The notes below the pieces were generated by a model. The model ran no database searches. It saw nothing but the letters and a program-made list of their open reading frames with translations, and was not told the DNA's origin. Position numbers and translations under genes: made by a program. A DNA stretch of 64,000 nt from Thalassotalea ponticola. GTDB taxonomy: Bacteria > Pseudomonadota > Gammaproteobacteria > Enterobacterales > Alteromonadaceae. The stretch lies in contig NZ_CP166871.1 of assembly GCF_041379045.1 (NCBI RefSeq), forward strand, positions 2,232,001 to 2,296,000, given 5' to 3'. Numbering within the stretch: the first letter of the stretch is position 1; each line of letters starts with the position of its first letter. This document shows, piece by piece, positions 26,884 to 36,687 of the stretch.

Positions 26884-27873
26884 ATGCAGTTTAGCGATAT
26901 CAAGGTCATTGAGCAGGCGTTAGACCGACTAAAGAACAACCATAGTGTTTGGTTAGCAACCATTACCCATACTTATGGGTCAGCGCCACGACCTATCGGC
27001 TCAATTTTTGTCACCGACGGTCGTATACGCTTTGGCTCCATATCAGGGGGATGTTTAGAGGACGCTTTTGTTGAGATGATAGAAGCCGATCACTTTGAGA
27101 TGAAAAACCAGCGTTTTATTTACGGTCGTCACGGTCAGCAAGAGGCTATTTACGGCGAACTGCCTTGTGGTGGCCGTATTGAATTGGCATTAGAATACAT
27201 CGATGCCAACCAAGGCAATGTACAACATTTTCAACAGTGGTTCGATTGTGCACAGCAAAATATTCCCTATCAACGATGTGTATATTGGCACAGCGACCAA
27301 CGCCAGATAACACCACTTGTAACTTGCCACCAACCAATGGCCAATATAGAACAAGGCGATGGGTTTATCAGTATACGTTACCAAGAAGTTTTCCAATTAT
27401 TATTAGTGGGGATCGGCTTGGTCACCGAACACATTGCGAGACTGGCGATGTTAAATGGCTATCAGGTACGAGTATGTGATATGCGTCGTGAGTTAGCTGA
27501 TACATGGCAGTTTGACGCACAGCGCGGTGGAGTTGATATCACTTGGATGTCTCCGGATGAGTTTGTTGAACAATACGCCACCTCGCATAGTGCCGTACTA
27601 ACCCTTGCCCACGATCCCAGACTCGACGATGTCGCTTTAATGAGTGTTTTTAATACCCAAGCTTTTTATATTGGCGCAATGGGCAGTGTGCGTACCACCA
27701 AAAACAGGCTTGAGCGACTAAAGCGAATTTGCGGGCTAAACGAGCAACAACTGCAGCGGCTGCACGCGCCAATTGGCTTGAATATTGGCAGTAAAACACC
27801 GATAGAGATCGCCATCGCCACCATGGCCGATATTATTCGGGTTCGTTATAACATCGACAAATGCAGCTTATGA
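26884..27873 (+). CDS. xdhC: XdhC/CoxI family molybdoenzyme maturation protein
   Basis: A 329-residue protein. The N-terminal XdhC domain has GSAPRPIGSIFVTDG and the cysteine-containing GSISGGCLED. The C-terminal Rossmann-like domain has LLVGIGLVTEHIA and the closing IGLNIGSKTPIEIAIATMADI. XdhC proteins bind molybdenum cofactor and help its sulfuration and insertion into xanthine dehydrogenase-type enzymes. The ATG at 26884 follows AAGGG at proper spacing; the 306-bp longer frame is rejected because it crosses a terminator. It overlaps the start of the next gene. No molybdenum hydroxylase gene is in the window. Confidence 0.88.
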   Translation: MQFSDIKVIEQALDRLKNNHSVWLATITHTYGSAPRPIGSIFVTDGRIRFGSISGGCLEDAFVEMIEADHFEMKNQRFIYGRHGQQEAIYGELPCGGRIELALEYIDANQGNVQHFQQWFDCAQQNIPYQRCVYWHSDQRQITPLVTCHQPMANIEQGDGFISIRYQEVFQLLLVGIGLVTEHIARLAMLNGYQVRVCDMRRELADTWQFDAQRGGVDITWMSPDEFVEQYATSHSAVLTLAHDPRLDDVALMSVFNTQAFYIGAMGSVRTTKNRLERLKRICGLNEQQLQRLHAPIGLNIGSKTPIEIAIATMADIIRVRYNIDKCSL

Positions 27874-28448
27874 CCAATAACAGACAACAAGCAGCTATCG
27901 TGCTGGCGGCAGGATTTTCTAAGCGCTTTGGCAGTGATAAGCGATTATCGGGTGAGCCACCAATGTTAGTAAAAACGCTGACTGCGATTGCTCGACATTT
28001 TGCTGATATTTATGTGGTGCATCGCCATTGTGATCAGGCAATAACCGCGTTGTTACAATCGTTACCAACGACGCAGATAGCCGCGCCCCAATCGCCTTTA
28101 GGCATTGGCGAAAGTATCGCCTGTGCTGCACAATATATGCACCAAAATCACAATTACCAACGGATTTGGTTGTTTCTTGCAGACATGCCCGAGATTACTG
28201 ATGACACCTTGCAGGCACTGCTTAATACTGAGCTCGATAAATATATTACGCGTCCCGTATTCAATGGCCAAGCAGGTCATCCAGTGGGCTTCCCCAGGCA
28301 AGACTGGCCAGCGTTAATGCAATTGAAGGGGGACATCGGCGCGGTTGAGGTTATACAAAAAAATCAACACCGGTTGCGATTAGTGAGTTGTACTGACGAA
28401 GGAACGGTGCGCGATTACGACGTTCCCTGTCAAAATAAAGTAGAATAA
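27870..28448 (+). CDS. MocA/MobA-like nucleotidyltransferase
   Basis: A 192-residue GT-A type nucleotidyltransferase. The nucleotide loop is VLAAGFSKRFGSDKRL, and LFLADMPEITDD carries the metal-binding aspartate. GHPVGFPRQDWPAL and GDIGAVEVI complete the MobA-like pattern. With xdhC upstream, the likely role is cytidylyl transfer to make the MCD form of molybdenum cofactor, but this is inferred from context. The ATG at 27870 forms an ATGA overlap with the xdhC stop; an ATG at 27861 is also possible. Confidence 0.82.
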   Translation: MTNNRQQAAIVLAAGFSKRFGSDKRLSGEPPMLVKTLTAIARHFADIYVVHRHCDQAITALLQSLPTTQIAAPQSPLGIGESIACAAQYMHQNHNYQRIWLFLADMPEITDDTLQALLNTELDKYITRPVFNGQAGHPVGFPRQDWPALMQLKGDIGAVEVIQKNQHRLRLVSCTDEGTVRDYDVPCQNKVE

Positions 28449-28498
28449 ACCACGTTGGCTTATGCCAAATGAGAGAGTTCTGATGCCGCGAGAGATGA

Positions 28499-29503
28499 TC
28501 AGTCTGGTTTATCTAAGCCAAAATGCAAGTAAGCTTTACTGGTCACAATGCGACCGCGTGGCGTACGCTGTAAAAAGCCTTGTTGAATTAAAAATGGCTC
28601 AATTACATCTTCAATGGTTTCGCGCTCTTCACCAATCGCGGCGGCGATGTTATCGAGGCCAACCGGACCACCGTCAAATTTCTCTAATATGGCCTGCAGT
28701 AGTTTTCTGTCCATTAAGTCAAAGCCTTCGGCATCAACTTCCAGCATATTAAGCGCTTTTGCCGCCACCTCCTGACTCGCCACGCCATTGGCTTTTACTT
28801 CAGCGTAATCTCTAACACGGCGCAATAATCGGTTGGCAATACGCGGTGTCCCACGCGATCGCTTGGCCACTTCTAACGCCCCTGCGTCATTCATATCAAC
28901 GTTCAGAAAGTGCGCACTGCGAGAAATAATATCTTTTAAATCAGCTACCTTATAAAACTCTAAGCGTTGCACAATGCCAAATCTATCGCGAAGAGGTGAG
29001 GTTAATGCCCCCGCACGAGTCGTTGCACCAATCAGAGTAAATGGCGGTAAATCGAGTTTTATCGAGCGCGCAGCAGGGCCCTCGCCAATCATAATATCTA
29101 ACTGGTAATCTTCCATTGCTGGATAGAGGATTTCTTCAACCATTGGACTCAAACGATGGATCTCATCAATAAACAAAACATCGTTCTCTTCGAGATTGGT
29201 GAGTAGCGCGGCTAGATCGCCCGCTTTTTCTAATACTGGGCCTGACGTAGTGCGGATATTTACCCCCATTTCGTTGGCCACGATGTTAGCCAGCGTCGTC
29301 TTACCAAGACCAGGAGGACCAAATATCAATAAATGATCAAGTGGTTCATCGCGTTTTTTAGCCGCTTGAATAAAGATTTCCATCTGCTCTTTTACGTGAT
29401 CTTGACCAGTGTAGTCGTCGAGTAACTTGGGGCGTATCGCCCGATCGATGGTTTCTTCTTCTCTACTTAATGTCGGCTGAATTAAACGATCCGCTTCAAT
29501 CAT
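28499..29503 (-). CDS. ruvB: Holliday junction branch migration helicase RuvB
   Basis: A 334-residue AAA+ motor. Walker A is GPPGLGKT (Lys68), Walker B is FIDEIHRL (Asp113, Glu114) and sensor 1 is IGATTRAG. The C-terminal winged helix contains RTPRGR. It drives branch migration with RuvA. It follows ruvA by 47 bp on the same strand. Confidence 0.97.
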   Translation of the reverse strand: MIEADRLIQPTLSREEETIDRAIRPKLLDDYTGQDHVKEQMEIFIQAAKKRDEPLDHLLIFGPPGLGKTTLANIVANEMGVNIRTTSGPVLEKAGDLAALLTNLEENDVLFIDEIHRLSPMVEEILYPAMEDYQLDIMIGEGPAARSIKLDLPPFTLIGATTRAGALTSPLRDRFGIVQRLEFYKVADLKDIISRSAHFLNVDMNDAGALEVAKRSRGTPRIANRLLRRVRDYAEVKANGVASQEVAAKALNMLEVDAEGFDLMDRKLLQAILEKFDGGPVGLDNIAAAIGEERETIEDVIEPFLIQQGFLQRTPRGRIVTSKAYLHFGLDKPD

Positions 29504-29550
29504 AATGTTAACTTACCTAATGTGTTTTACCGTACCAGCGAAACGCGTGC

Positions 29551-30177
29551 TTAAAGCATAGACTTTAGCGCATCTCTGATTAACTCTTCAGAGCTCATTT
29601 CTGGTTTTAATACTGCTTTAACCGCTTTATCAGCCTGCGCTTGTTTGTACCCTAACGACACAAGTGCGGTTATCGCATCGCCTTTGGCATCAACTGCAGG
29701 AGTTATCAATACATCATCGCCATGCTGCTCAAGCACAAGGCTATCGCTAACTGGGGTATCAATATCAAGGCCCCAGTCTTTGAGCTTATCGCGCATTTCA
29801 ATAAGTAAGCGTTCAGCGGTTTTCTTACCCACTCCGGGAATTTTTACAATAGTGCTTACGTCGTCGAGTGTTACGCAGTTAACAAACTGATTAGCCGACA
29901 TATTTGATAAAATAGCCAAAGCTAATTTGGGGCCGACGCCATTTACTTTTATGAGTAAGCGAAATAATTTCCGCTCGGTTTGATTGGCGAAACCATACAG
30001 TAATTGTGCATCTTCGCGTACCACAAAATGGGTGTATATAGTGGTCTCTTGATTTAACTGTGGCAAATGATAAAAACTGGTCATTGGTAAGGTAACTTCA
30101 TATCCCACACCAGCGCACTCTAGGACAATCTCTGGCGCGTGTTTCTCAACCAGTATGCCTCGTAATCTTCCTATCAC
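29551..30177 (-). CDS. ruvA: Holliday junction binding protein RuvA
   Basis: A 208-residue protein. It has an N-terminal OB fold ([15 protein letters not shown]), two helix-hairpin-helix motifs ([14 protein letters not shown] and [14 protein letters not shown]) and a C-terminal three-helix RuvB-binding domain after an acidic linker. It binds four-way junctions as a tetramer. It lies between ruvC and ruvB. Confidence 0.97.
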   Translation of the reverse strand: MIGRLRGILVEKHAPEIVLECAGVGYEVTLPMTSFYHLPQLNQETTIYTHFVVREDAQLLYGFANQTERKLFRLLIKVNGVGPKLALAILSNMSANQFVNCVTLDDVSTIVKIPGVGKKTAERLLIEMRDKLKDWGLDIDTPVSDSLVLEQHGDDVLITPAVDAKGDAITALVSLGYKQAQADKAVKAVLKPEMSSEELIRDALKSML

Positions 30178-30297
30178 GGTCTACCCTGTTTCATGTTGTA
30201 AATCGAATTACCACAACCTTAACACTGTATAAATATATAGTAAACTAAAACTTGGTTACTGGCGCGATTTGCTCACTCAATTGACGACCTTAACTGG

Positions 30298-30825
30298 TTA
30301 ACGCAAACGGCCACGCACCGTCTTTTTCGCATGACCGGCCATTTTAATCAGCGATTCATAACTGTGGGCATGACAAATGGCAACGGCCAACGCGTCAGCG
30401 GCGTCGGCCTGGGGTACCGACGGTAGCTTTAACAATGACGTCACCATGTGTTGAACTTGCTCTTTACTCGCCGCTCCCGTACCGACAACGGCTTGTTTTA
30501 TTTGTCGAGCTGAATACTCTGCGACATCGAGGTTGAGATTGGTGGCGGCAACCATCGCCGCGCCTCTGGCTTGGCCAAGCTTGAGTGCGCCAGAAGGATT
30601 CAGCCCCATAAACACCTGTTCAATGGCAAACATGTCGGGTTTAAACTGAGTCACTAGCTCGCTTACCCCAGCGAAAATAATTTGCAGTCGCTGAGCCATA
30701 TTATCGCCCGCCGTTAGCGTTTTAATGCAGCCGCTACCTAAATATTGAAATTTTCGGCCTTGCACATGAATTACACCGTATCCGGTTAATCGCGAGCCAG
30801 GGTCGATGCCAAGAATAATACTCAT
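30298..30825 (-). CDS. ruvC: Holliday junction endonuclease RuvC
   Basis: A 175-residue RNase H-fold resolvase. The acidic metal site is Asp8 in [10 protein letters not shown], Glu69 in AIEQVF, and Asp141 and Asp144 in QADAADALA. It cleaves Holliday junctions symmetrically. A 120-bp gap separates it from ruvA. The yebC gene that often lies upstream is absent, and aspS is next, 217 bp away past a terminator. Confidence 0.96.
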   Translation of the reverse strand: MSIILGIDPGSRLTGYGVIHVQGRKFQYLGSGCIKTLTAGDNMAQRLQIIFAGVSELVTQFKPDMFAIEQVFMGLNPSGALKLGQARGAAMVAATNLNLDVAEYSARQIKQAVVGTGAASKEQVQHMVTSLLKLPSVPQADAADALAVAICHAHSYESLIKMAGHAKKTVRGRLR

Positions 30826-30965
30826 ATAAAAGTCGTTATTAACATGTTGTTGGTCATAGCATAATGACAGTCATTTTACCTCGCTACACGCACAATGCCA
30901 GAGAAAACAGACAAACGATAAAAATGGCCCTAACGCAACGCGATTGCAAGGTGTAAGTACGCAAT

Positions 30966-31004
30966 AAAAAATCCCGTTAAGCAATACCTTAACGGGATTT
31001 TTTT
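30966..31004. terminator. Bidirectional terminator after aspS
   Basis: AAAAAATCCCGTTAAG pairs with CTTAACGGGATTTTTT over a six-base loop. It closes aspS on the minus strand and separates it from ruvC. Confidence 0.92.
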
Positions 31005-31042
31005 GTCCATTGCGATTAACTCACTGGCGTGAATTGACGGCG

Positions 31043-32809
31043 TTACTCGCTGTCTTTGCTAATTTTTGCAATACCCAACTCAACCAACTGCTCAGGATTG
31101 GCTTGTCCTGGTGCATTGGTTAGCGGACACGCTGCGGTAGTTGTTTTTGGGAATGCCATAACATCGCGAATTGATGTAGCACCGGTCATTAGCATCACCA
31201 AGCGATCTAAACCAAACGCCAAACCGGCATGCGGCGGTGTACCGTAGCGCAATGCTTCAAGTAAGAAACCGAACTTTTCTTTCGCTTCATCATCGCTGAT
31301 ACCCAAAATATTGAATACCGTTGCCTGCATTTCTTGGTCGTGGATACGCACCGAACCACCACCTAACTCAACACCGTTTAATACCATGTCATACGCATTT
31401 GACAAAGCGGTTGTCGGGTTGGCACGCAACTGCTCTGCACTCATATTTGTCGGTGCCGTGAACGGATGGTGCAGTGCGTGTAAGTGACCATCGACTTCTT
31501 CAAACATTGGGAAGTCAACAACCCATAGTGGTTTCCATTCATCACTCACCATGCCAAGATCTTCACCCAGTTTAAGACGCAAAGCACCTAGCGCTTCAGT
31601 CACCACAGTGTAGTTATCAGCACCGAAGAAGATGATGTCGCCTGAACTCGCGTTAGTGCGAGTTAGTAATTCGCTGACAGCCGCTTCGGGTAAAAATTTT
31701 AAGATTGGCGACTGAATACCGTCCATACCCGCGTCGATATCGTTGACTTTCAGCCACGCCAAGCCTTTGGCGCCGTAAATGCCGACAAATTTGCCGTATT
31801 CGTCGATGTTTTTGCGCGATAGTTTATCGGCAGCGCCCGGTACACAAATCACCGCGACGCGACCTTTGGGATCGTTTGCAGGGCCGTTGAATACTTTAAA
31901 CTCAACATCTTTTAAAATGTCGGCTACGTCAACAATTTCAAGTGGGTTGCGCAGGTCAGGCTTGTCCGAACCAAAACGAGTCATCGCTTCGTGATAACTC
32001 ATGTGCGGGAACTTGCCTAAATCGACATTTAACAACTCTTGGAACAGTTCTCGGATCATGGTTTCGGTAACATCTTGAACCTGCTCTGCCGTCATGAACG
32101 AGGTTTCGATATCGATTTGAGTGAATTCTGGTTGACGATCTGCTCGCAAATCTTCATCGCGAAAACACTTAACGATTTGATAGTAGCGCTCCATGCCAGA
32201 CATCATCAACAACTGCTTAAACAATTGCGGTGATTGAGGTAAAGCGAAAAAGCTGCCTTTGTGAGTGCGACTTGGCACTAGGTAATCACGTGCACCTTCC
32301 GGCGTCGCCGCCGTTAGAATAGGCGTCTCAATATCCATAAAGCCTTGATTTTCTAACGACTTACGTACTGCTGCCGTGACTTTAGCACGAAAGCGTAAAC
32401 GCTCAGTCATTTCTGGGCGACGCAAGTCAAGGTAACGATATTTTAAACGATTTTCTTCGCTGTTTTCTTGGTTGAAATCAATCGGTAATGGCGCAGATTT
32501 ATTTAAAATATTAAGCTCTAAACCCAAAACCTCAACAGCACCGGTCGCCATGTCCTTGTTTACTTGCGACTCTGGACGGGCGCGAACCTTACCTTTTACT
32601 TGAATACAAAACTCATTGCGCAATGTGTTAGCAACGTCTAATACTTGCGGTAGATCGGGATCGAAAACGACTTGAACAAGACCTTCTCTGTCTCGCATAT
32701 CAACAAAGATTACCGCCCCTAAGTCACGACGGCGGTTAACCCAACCACATAAGGTAATTTCTTCACCTATGTGAGACTCGTTTACCTGACCACAAAACAC
32801 GCTACGCAT
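31043..32809 (-). CDS. aspS: Aspartyl-tRNA synthetase
   Basis: A 588-residue bacterial-type class II synthetase that charges tRNA-Asp. It has an N-terminal OB anticodon-binding domain (about 1-105, [12 protein letters not shown]). The class II core follows, with motif 2 ([18 protein letters not shown]) and motif 3 ([11 protein letters not shown]). The GAD insertion domain is between them (about 290-420). The ATG at 32809 is preferred, with AGGA nine bases before it; an ATG two codons earlier is too close. Length equals the E. coli enzyme. Confidence 0.97.
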   Translation of the reverse strand: MRSVFCGQVNESHIGEEITLCGWVNRRRDLGAVIFVDMRDREGLVQVVFDPDLPQVLDVANTLRNEFCIQVKGKVRARPESQVNKDMATGAVEVLGLELNILNKSAPLPIDFNQENSEENRLKYRYLDLRRPEMTERLRFRAKVTAAVRKSLENQGFMDIETPILTAATPEGARDYLVPSRTHKGSFFALPQSPQLFKQLLMMSGMERYYQIVKCFRDEDLRADRQPEFTQIDIETSFMTAEQVQDVTETMIRELFQELLNVDLGKFPHMSYHEAMTRFGSDKPDLRNPLEIVDVADILKDVEFKVFNGPANDPKGRVAVICVPGAADKLSRKNIDEYGKFVGIYGAKGLAWLKVNDIDAGMDGIQSPILKFLPEAAVSELLTRTNASSGDIIFFGADNYTVVTEALGALRLKLGEDLGMVSDEWKPLWVVDFPMFEEVDGHLHALHHPFTAPTNMSAEQLRANPTTALSNAYDMVLNGVELGGGSVRIHDQEMQATVFNILGISDDEAKEKFGFLLEALRYGTPPHAGLAFGLDRLVMLMTGATSIRDVMAFPKTTTAACPLTNAPGQANPEQLVELGIAKISKDSE

Positions 32810-32815
32810 TATCAT

Positions 32816-33292
32816 TTATCCTGCTAATTTCATAAAAATTGTATCTTGTGGCGGGTGTATAACGGCCGCGCAGTCTTTGCACGTACAGCGCCAAATCGGC
32901 GGAGAAATCACTGCTGCAACCGTCGACTAATCGTTCTATACATCGGCTTACAATCGCGATCGCCACAAGACAAAAAATCAAAGGTCGACATTATAGCGAA
33001 TAGCACCGTAATGTCACCCATCGACACAATAATTTTAACCGATAATCAGACTAATCAAGAATTATCCACACCTAGGCTGGCTAATTTCTTAGCATTTTTC
33101 AGTAAGTTGGCTAAAAGCACAAAAAAGCTGGCCTTATTACTCGTTTAAGCCTTTGTTTATCTGATATAATTTGCCTATACGTTTTTATTGGCGAAAGATA
33201 ATGCGGCATCTACGTGGCCCTTGGGGTCTGTATCTAGTCACAGGGTGACAGATCAGGCAGCAAAGCCTTCAACACCGCGCCTTGCATACGAT
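32816..33292 (+). promoter_or_regulatory. Upstream region of cmoA
   Basis: An extended -10 (TGATATAAT, 33162-33170) is the best promoter and would give a 5' leader of about 115 nt before the cmoA start. A perfect DnaA-box sequence TTATCCACA lies at 33062-33070. No gene was found in this interval. Confidence 0.5.
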
Positions 33293-34027
33293 ATGACAGA
33301 TAAAAAAACCGACTTAATTTATTCGAAACCACAAGCCAAGGTGGCTGACTTTCGCTTTGATGCGCAAGTTGTTGAAGTGTTTCCGGATATGATCAAACGC
33401 TCAGTGCCCGGCTACTCAAACATTATTGAGACCATTGGTCAGTTGAGCAAACGCTTCGCTCAAGATAACAGTAACGTCTACGATTTGGGTTGCTCATTGG
33501 GGGCAGCCAGTTTAGCGATGCGCCAAAATATTGAAGCGAAGAATTGTAAAATCATCGCTATAGATAACTCCAAAGACATGGTACAACGATGCCAAATGCA
33601 CGTTAATGCGTTTAAAGCAGCCACTCCTTGCCATGTGTTTGAAGGCGATATTCTAGACACCGACATGGATAATGCTTCAGTCGTTGTGCTCAACTTTACG
33701 CTGCAATTTATCGACAGTAGCAAACGTCAACAATTAATGGATAAAATCGCTTCGGCATTATTGCCTGGTGGTATTTTGATCCTATCTGAAAAAATATACG
33801 ACAACGACGAGACGTGTCGTGATTTACTTAACGATTTACACCACGATTTTAAGCGCGCCAATGGTTACAGTGATTTGGAGATAGCGCAAAAACGAGCAGC
33901 CATTGAAAACGTGATGCGTCCCGATGTACTTGACACCCACTACCAACGCTTAAACCAAGCTGGGTTTAGTCATGCGACTACCTGGTTTCAGTGTTTTAAT
34001 TTCTTTTCTTTAATCGCCATAAAATAA
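33293..34027 (+). CDS. cmoA: Carboxy-S-adenosylmethionine synthase CmoA
   Basis: A 244-residue Rossmann methyltransferase-fold enzyme that makes carboxy-SAM from SAM and prephenate. The segment [16 protein letters not shown] is diagnostic, and the SAM loop is [12 protein letters not shown]. The start at 33293 gives the family N-terminus ([13 protein letters not shown]). An upstream TTG frame at 33188 adds 35 residues unlike CmoA. The stop overlaps the cmoB start by one base (TAATG). Confidence 0.95.
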   Translation: MTDKKTDLIYSKPQAKVADFRFDAQVVEVFPDMIKRSVPGYSNIIETIGQLSKRFAQDNSNVYDLGCSLGAASLAMRQNIEAKNCKIIAIDNSKDMVQRCQMHVNAFKAATPCHVFEGDILDTDMDNASVVVLNFTLQFIDSSKRQQLMDKIASALLPGGILILSEKIYDNDETCRDLLNDLHHDFKRANGYSDLEIAQKRAAIENVMRPDVLDTHYQRLNQAGFSHATTWFQCFNFFSLIAIK

Positions 34028-34995
34028 TGAATAACGTATTTAATAAATTTTACCAACAAATCGCCGGCAATCGCCTCGCTCATTGGCTTACCCAGTTACC
34101 AGAGCAGCTAAGTCAGTGGCAAAAAAGCGAGCTGCACGGCGACTTTAGTAAGTGGCAAAAGACGTTACAAGCCCTGCCGCAAACAACGCCTTCGCATATT
34201 GATCTTTGCAATAGCGTTACCATAGGCGACGCTGATGATATCCCTCTAGGTCAACAAAAGCGCATTGAAGCCTTGCTGAAAAATTTTAAACCTTGGCGCA
34301 AAGGCCCTTACCACGTGCATGGCATTGATATCGATACCGAATGGCGCAGTGATTTTAAATGGGATCGGTTAGCCCCACACATCAGCGATTTAAACGGTCG
34401 CTACGTATTGGATATTGGTTGTGGCAGCGGCTATCACTTGTGGCGCATGCGCGGTGCTGGAGCAAGCTTTGTGGTGGGCATCGACCCAACCCAGCTATTT
34501 TTAATGCAGTTTTTAGCCATGCAGCACTTTATCAACGATGCCAATGTTAACTTGCTACCATTAGGCGTTGAACAGCTACCCGAGCTAAAAGCCTTTGATA
34601 CGGTATTTGCCATGGGGGTGCTGTATCATCGAAAATCACCCATCGATTTTCTACAGCAGTTAAAAGCACAACTGGTCAAAGGTGGTGAGTTAATTTTAGA
34701 AACGCTGGTCATCGAGGGTGACGAGAATACGGTGCTTGTGCCCGGTGAACGATACGCCAAAATGCGCAACGTGTGGTTTATTCCCAGTACTGCCGCATTG
34801 GTGTTTTGGATGGAACGGTTGGGCTTTAAAAACGTGCGCGTGGTCAATACCGATCAAACCGCGTTCGAAGAGCAACGCAAAACCGAATGGATGGATACCG
34901 AGTCACTGCAGGACTTTCTCGATCCTAATGATGCCAATAAAACCATTGAGGGCTACCCTGCCCCATTGCGGGCAATCATTATAGCCAACACCTAA
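34027..34995 (+). CDS. cmoB: tRNA U34 carboxymethyltransferase CmoB
   Basis: A 322-residue enzyme that uses carboxy-SAM from CmoA to convert 5-hydroxyuridine-34 to cmo5U in tRNAs. A helical N-terminal domain (about 1-100) precedes the methyltransferase fold with [35 protein letters not shown] and VLYHRKSP are conserved CmoB segments. Translation is coupled to cmoA. Confidence 0.96.
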   Translation: MNNVFNKFYQQIAGNRLAHWLTQLPEQLSQWQKSELHGDFSKWQKTLQALPQTTPSHIDLCNSVTIGDADDIPLGQQKRIEALLKNFKPWRKGPYHVHGIDIDTEWRSDFKWDRLAPHISDLNGRYVLDIGCGSGYHLWRMRGAGASFVVGIDPTQLFLMQFLAMQHFINDANVNLLPLGVEQLPELKAFDTVFAMGVLYHRKSPIDFLQQLKAQLVKGGELILETLVIEGDENTVLVPGERYAKMRNVWFIPSTAALVFWMERLGFKNVRVVNTDQTAFEEQRKTEWMDTESLQDFLDPNDANKTIEGYPAPLRAIIIANT

Positions 34996-35113
34996 TCCGT
35001 TGTGCGGTGTTCACCTGAGTTGGTAAACGACGGGCATAGCGCTCTATTTAACCAAGCGCTATGCTCACTGTTTATCGTGCAGCCCTCACGTGCTAGCTGC
35101 CCGAATACACTAA

Positions 35114-36004
35114 TTAATTAATGCGATGTTTATTTGCCATTCTCTGAACAAATAACTGAGCAAAAAGCGGCGCTGATTTTGGCTCCATATTAAAATACAA
35201 CGACGGTTCAATAAGCTCCGCTTCCATCATCGCAAAACGCTCTCCCATGCGGACAAAATCAACTCGTGCGTACATTGGCATTTCATCAATTGAGGCTAAG
35301 ACCGCCATTGCATGGTCTGCTTGCTCCAGTAGCTCAGCTTGTGGCTCAACCAGAGTCAGTCGCCCACCGTGCTCTTCTTGTACGCGAAAATCATTGGCTT
35401 TTGGGGTTTTTAAAATACTGTGACTGTATTGACCGTCAAAGTAAAAACACGAGTATTCGCCTTCTTCAATAACACTTTCGACAAACGGTTGTACCATAAA
35501 ATCACGCTTAGCGAAGGTTGTTGCCAAGGTGGTTTGGTAGTCTTGCCAATTGTCGATAGTCAACCAGAAGGTGTCATCTGCATTTGCACTAACACAAGGT
35601 TTTATCACCAATTGTTGGCAACCAAATTGCTCAAAACAGGCGGCAATGTTGTCGCTTTGATACTGGTTAAACCATGCGGTTGGGACAATGTTTACGCCGT
35701 GATTTTGCAATTCTTGTAAATACTTTTTGTCTATGTTCCAGGCGCAAATAGTCAGTGAGTTTTCTAATACAGCGGAGGAGTTTTCAATGTCGCCAAGTAC
35801 TTGTATAAACCGCTCTGCATCATCTTGATAATCCCATGGTGTGCGGATTAAAACCACATCAAATTGATCCCAGTCCACCTCGGTGTCTCGCCAACTTACC
35901 ATTTCAGTTTGCCAGCCCAACTCCAACAGAGGTTGGTCTAATAAATGATCGTAGGCTTCAAAGCCTTCAAGGCTCTCCATAGTCAGAATTGCACAGCGTT
36001 TCAA
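35114..36004 (-). CDS. ATP-grasp ligase of unknown substrate
   Basis: A 296-residue protein with the ATP-grasp fold. The N-terminal pre-grasp domain contains VVLIRTPWDYQDD, the nucleotide domain has QQLVIKPCVSAN, and the metal-binding end has MMEAELIEPSLYF. The overall pattern resembles stand-alone DcsG/RimK-like ligases that join a carboxylate to an amine or thiol. No carrier, peptide or biosynthetic partner lies nearby. It is convergent with cmoB and monocistronic. Confidence 0.8.
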   Translation of the reverse strand: MKRCAILTMESLEGFEAYDHLLDQPLLELGWQTEMVSWRDTEVDWDQFDVVLIRTPWDYQDDAERFIQVLGDIENSSAVLENSLTICAWNIDKKYLQELQNHGVNIVPTAWFNQYQSDNIAACFEQFGCQQLVIKPCVSANADDTFWLTIDNWQDYQTTLATTFAKRDFMVQPFVESVIEEGEYSCFYFDGQYSHSILKTPKANDFRVQEEHGGRLTLVEPQAELLEQADHAMAVLASIDEMPMYARVDFVRMGERFAMMEAELIEPSLYFNMEPKSAPLFAQLFVQRMANKHRIN

Positions 36005-36164
36005 CGATTTCCCCTTGTAATGTTCAGCGTTGTATTACCGCTAAGAATGACGCACAGACTTAGCTCGCAGTAAATTTATCGACAGAGTTTACGTTTTTTG
36101 GTTGACCACAACAACCTAAACCACGTAAATTAACAACATAAGTAACACCATTGGATAAGTGATT

Positions 36165-36554
36165 ATGAAAACAATAAAAATTGCCGCGGTTAGTCTACTT
36201 TGCTTGGCATCAATGCAAAACACAGCGATTGCTACGCCTTATAGTTCGTCAAGTGACACCACCGCGACGATAAGTATCGATATTCCTATGCTCGCTGATG
36301 CTAAGGTGTTTGCTGCCTATACTGACTCGATGCCGGCCGTCGTAAACTACTTTACTCAAGCTGACACTGAGCAAATTCGCCAATATTACACTGAAAAATT
36401 TGGCGTTCCTGTCTCTGAACGCACTCAATACGGCCGACTAGAGTTGTACTTTGACTACATGCAAAGCGACGTGCGAGTGATTGTTGATCCACAAGACTAT
36501 TTGCCAGAGAGCAACATGCAAGAAGTGGATGTGATCATGACAGCAAAACCATAA
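36165..36554 (+). CDS. Small secreted protein of unknown function
   Basis: A 129-residue precursor with a signal peptide (about 1-24, ending AIA). The mature part of about 105 residues has YYTEKFGVPVSERTQYGRLELYF and DVRVIVDPQDY. No family was recognised. The ATG at 36165 is used; a GTG two codons earlier is possible. It ends about 45 bp before a strong hairpin shared with the convergent M1 peptidase gene. Confidence 0.65.
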   Translation: MKTIKIAAVSLLCLASMQNTAIATPYSSSSDTTATISIDIPMLADAKVFAAYTDSMPAVVNYFTQADTEQIRQYYTEKFGVPVSERTQYGRLELYFDYMQSDVRVIVDPQDYLPESNMQEVDVIMTAKP

Positions 36555-36594
36555 ATACGCCCTAAGGCGAATTGACTTCACTGAAATAACAATA

Positions 36595-36634
36595 CAAAAA
36601 AACGCACACACAATACGTCATTGTGTGTGCGTTT
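36595..36634. terminator. Terminator between the small secreted protein and M1 peptidase genes
   Basis: AACGCACACACAAT and ATTGTGTGTGCGTT form a perfect 14-bp stem with a five-base loop. The A-run on the left gives a T-tract on the minus strand, so it mainly ends the peptidase transcript and may serve both. Confidence 0.88.
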
Positions 36635-36687
36635 ATATCTACAGCCAAATATTTTATAACCGTAAATCAGAGCCCCTGTTGTCGCGC

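Noticed and set aside
32846..33148. 100-codon plus-strand gene upstream of cmoA
   Set aside because: Composition and sequence are not protein-like, and no start signal was found.
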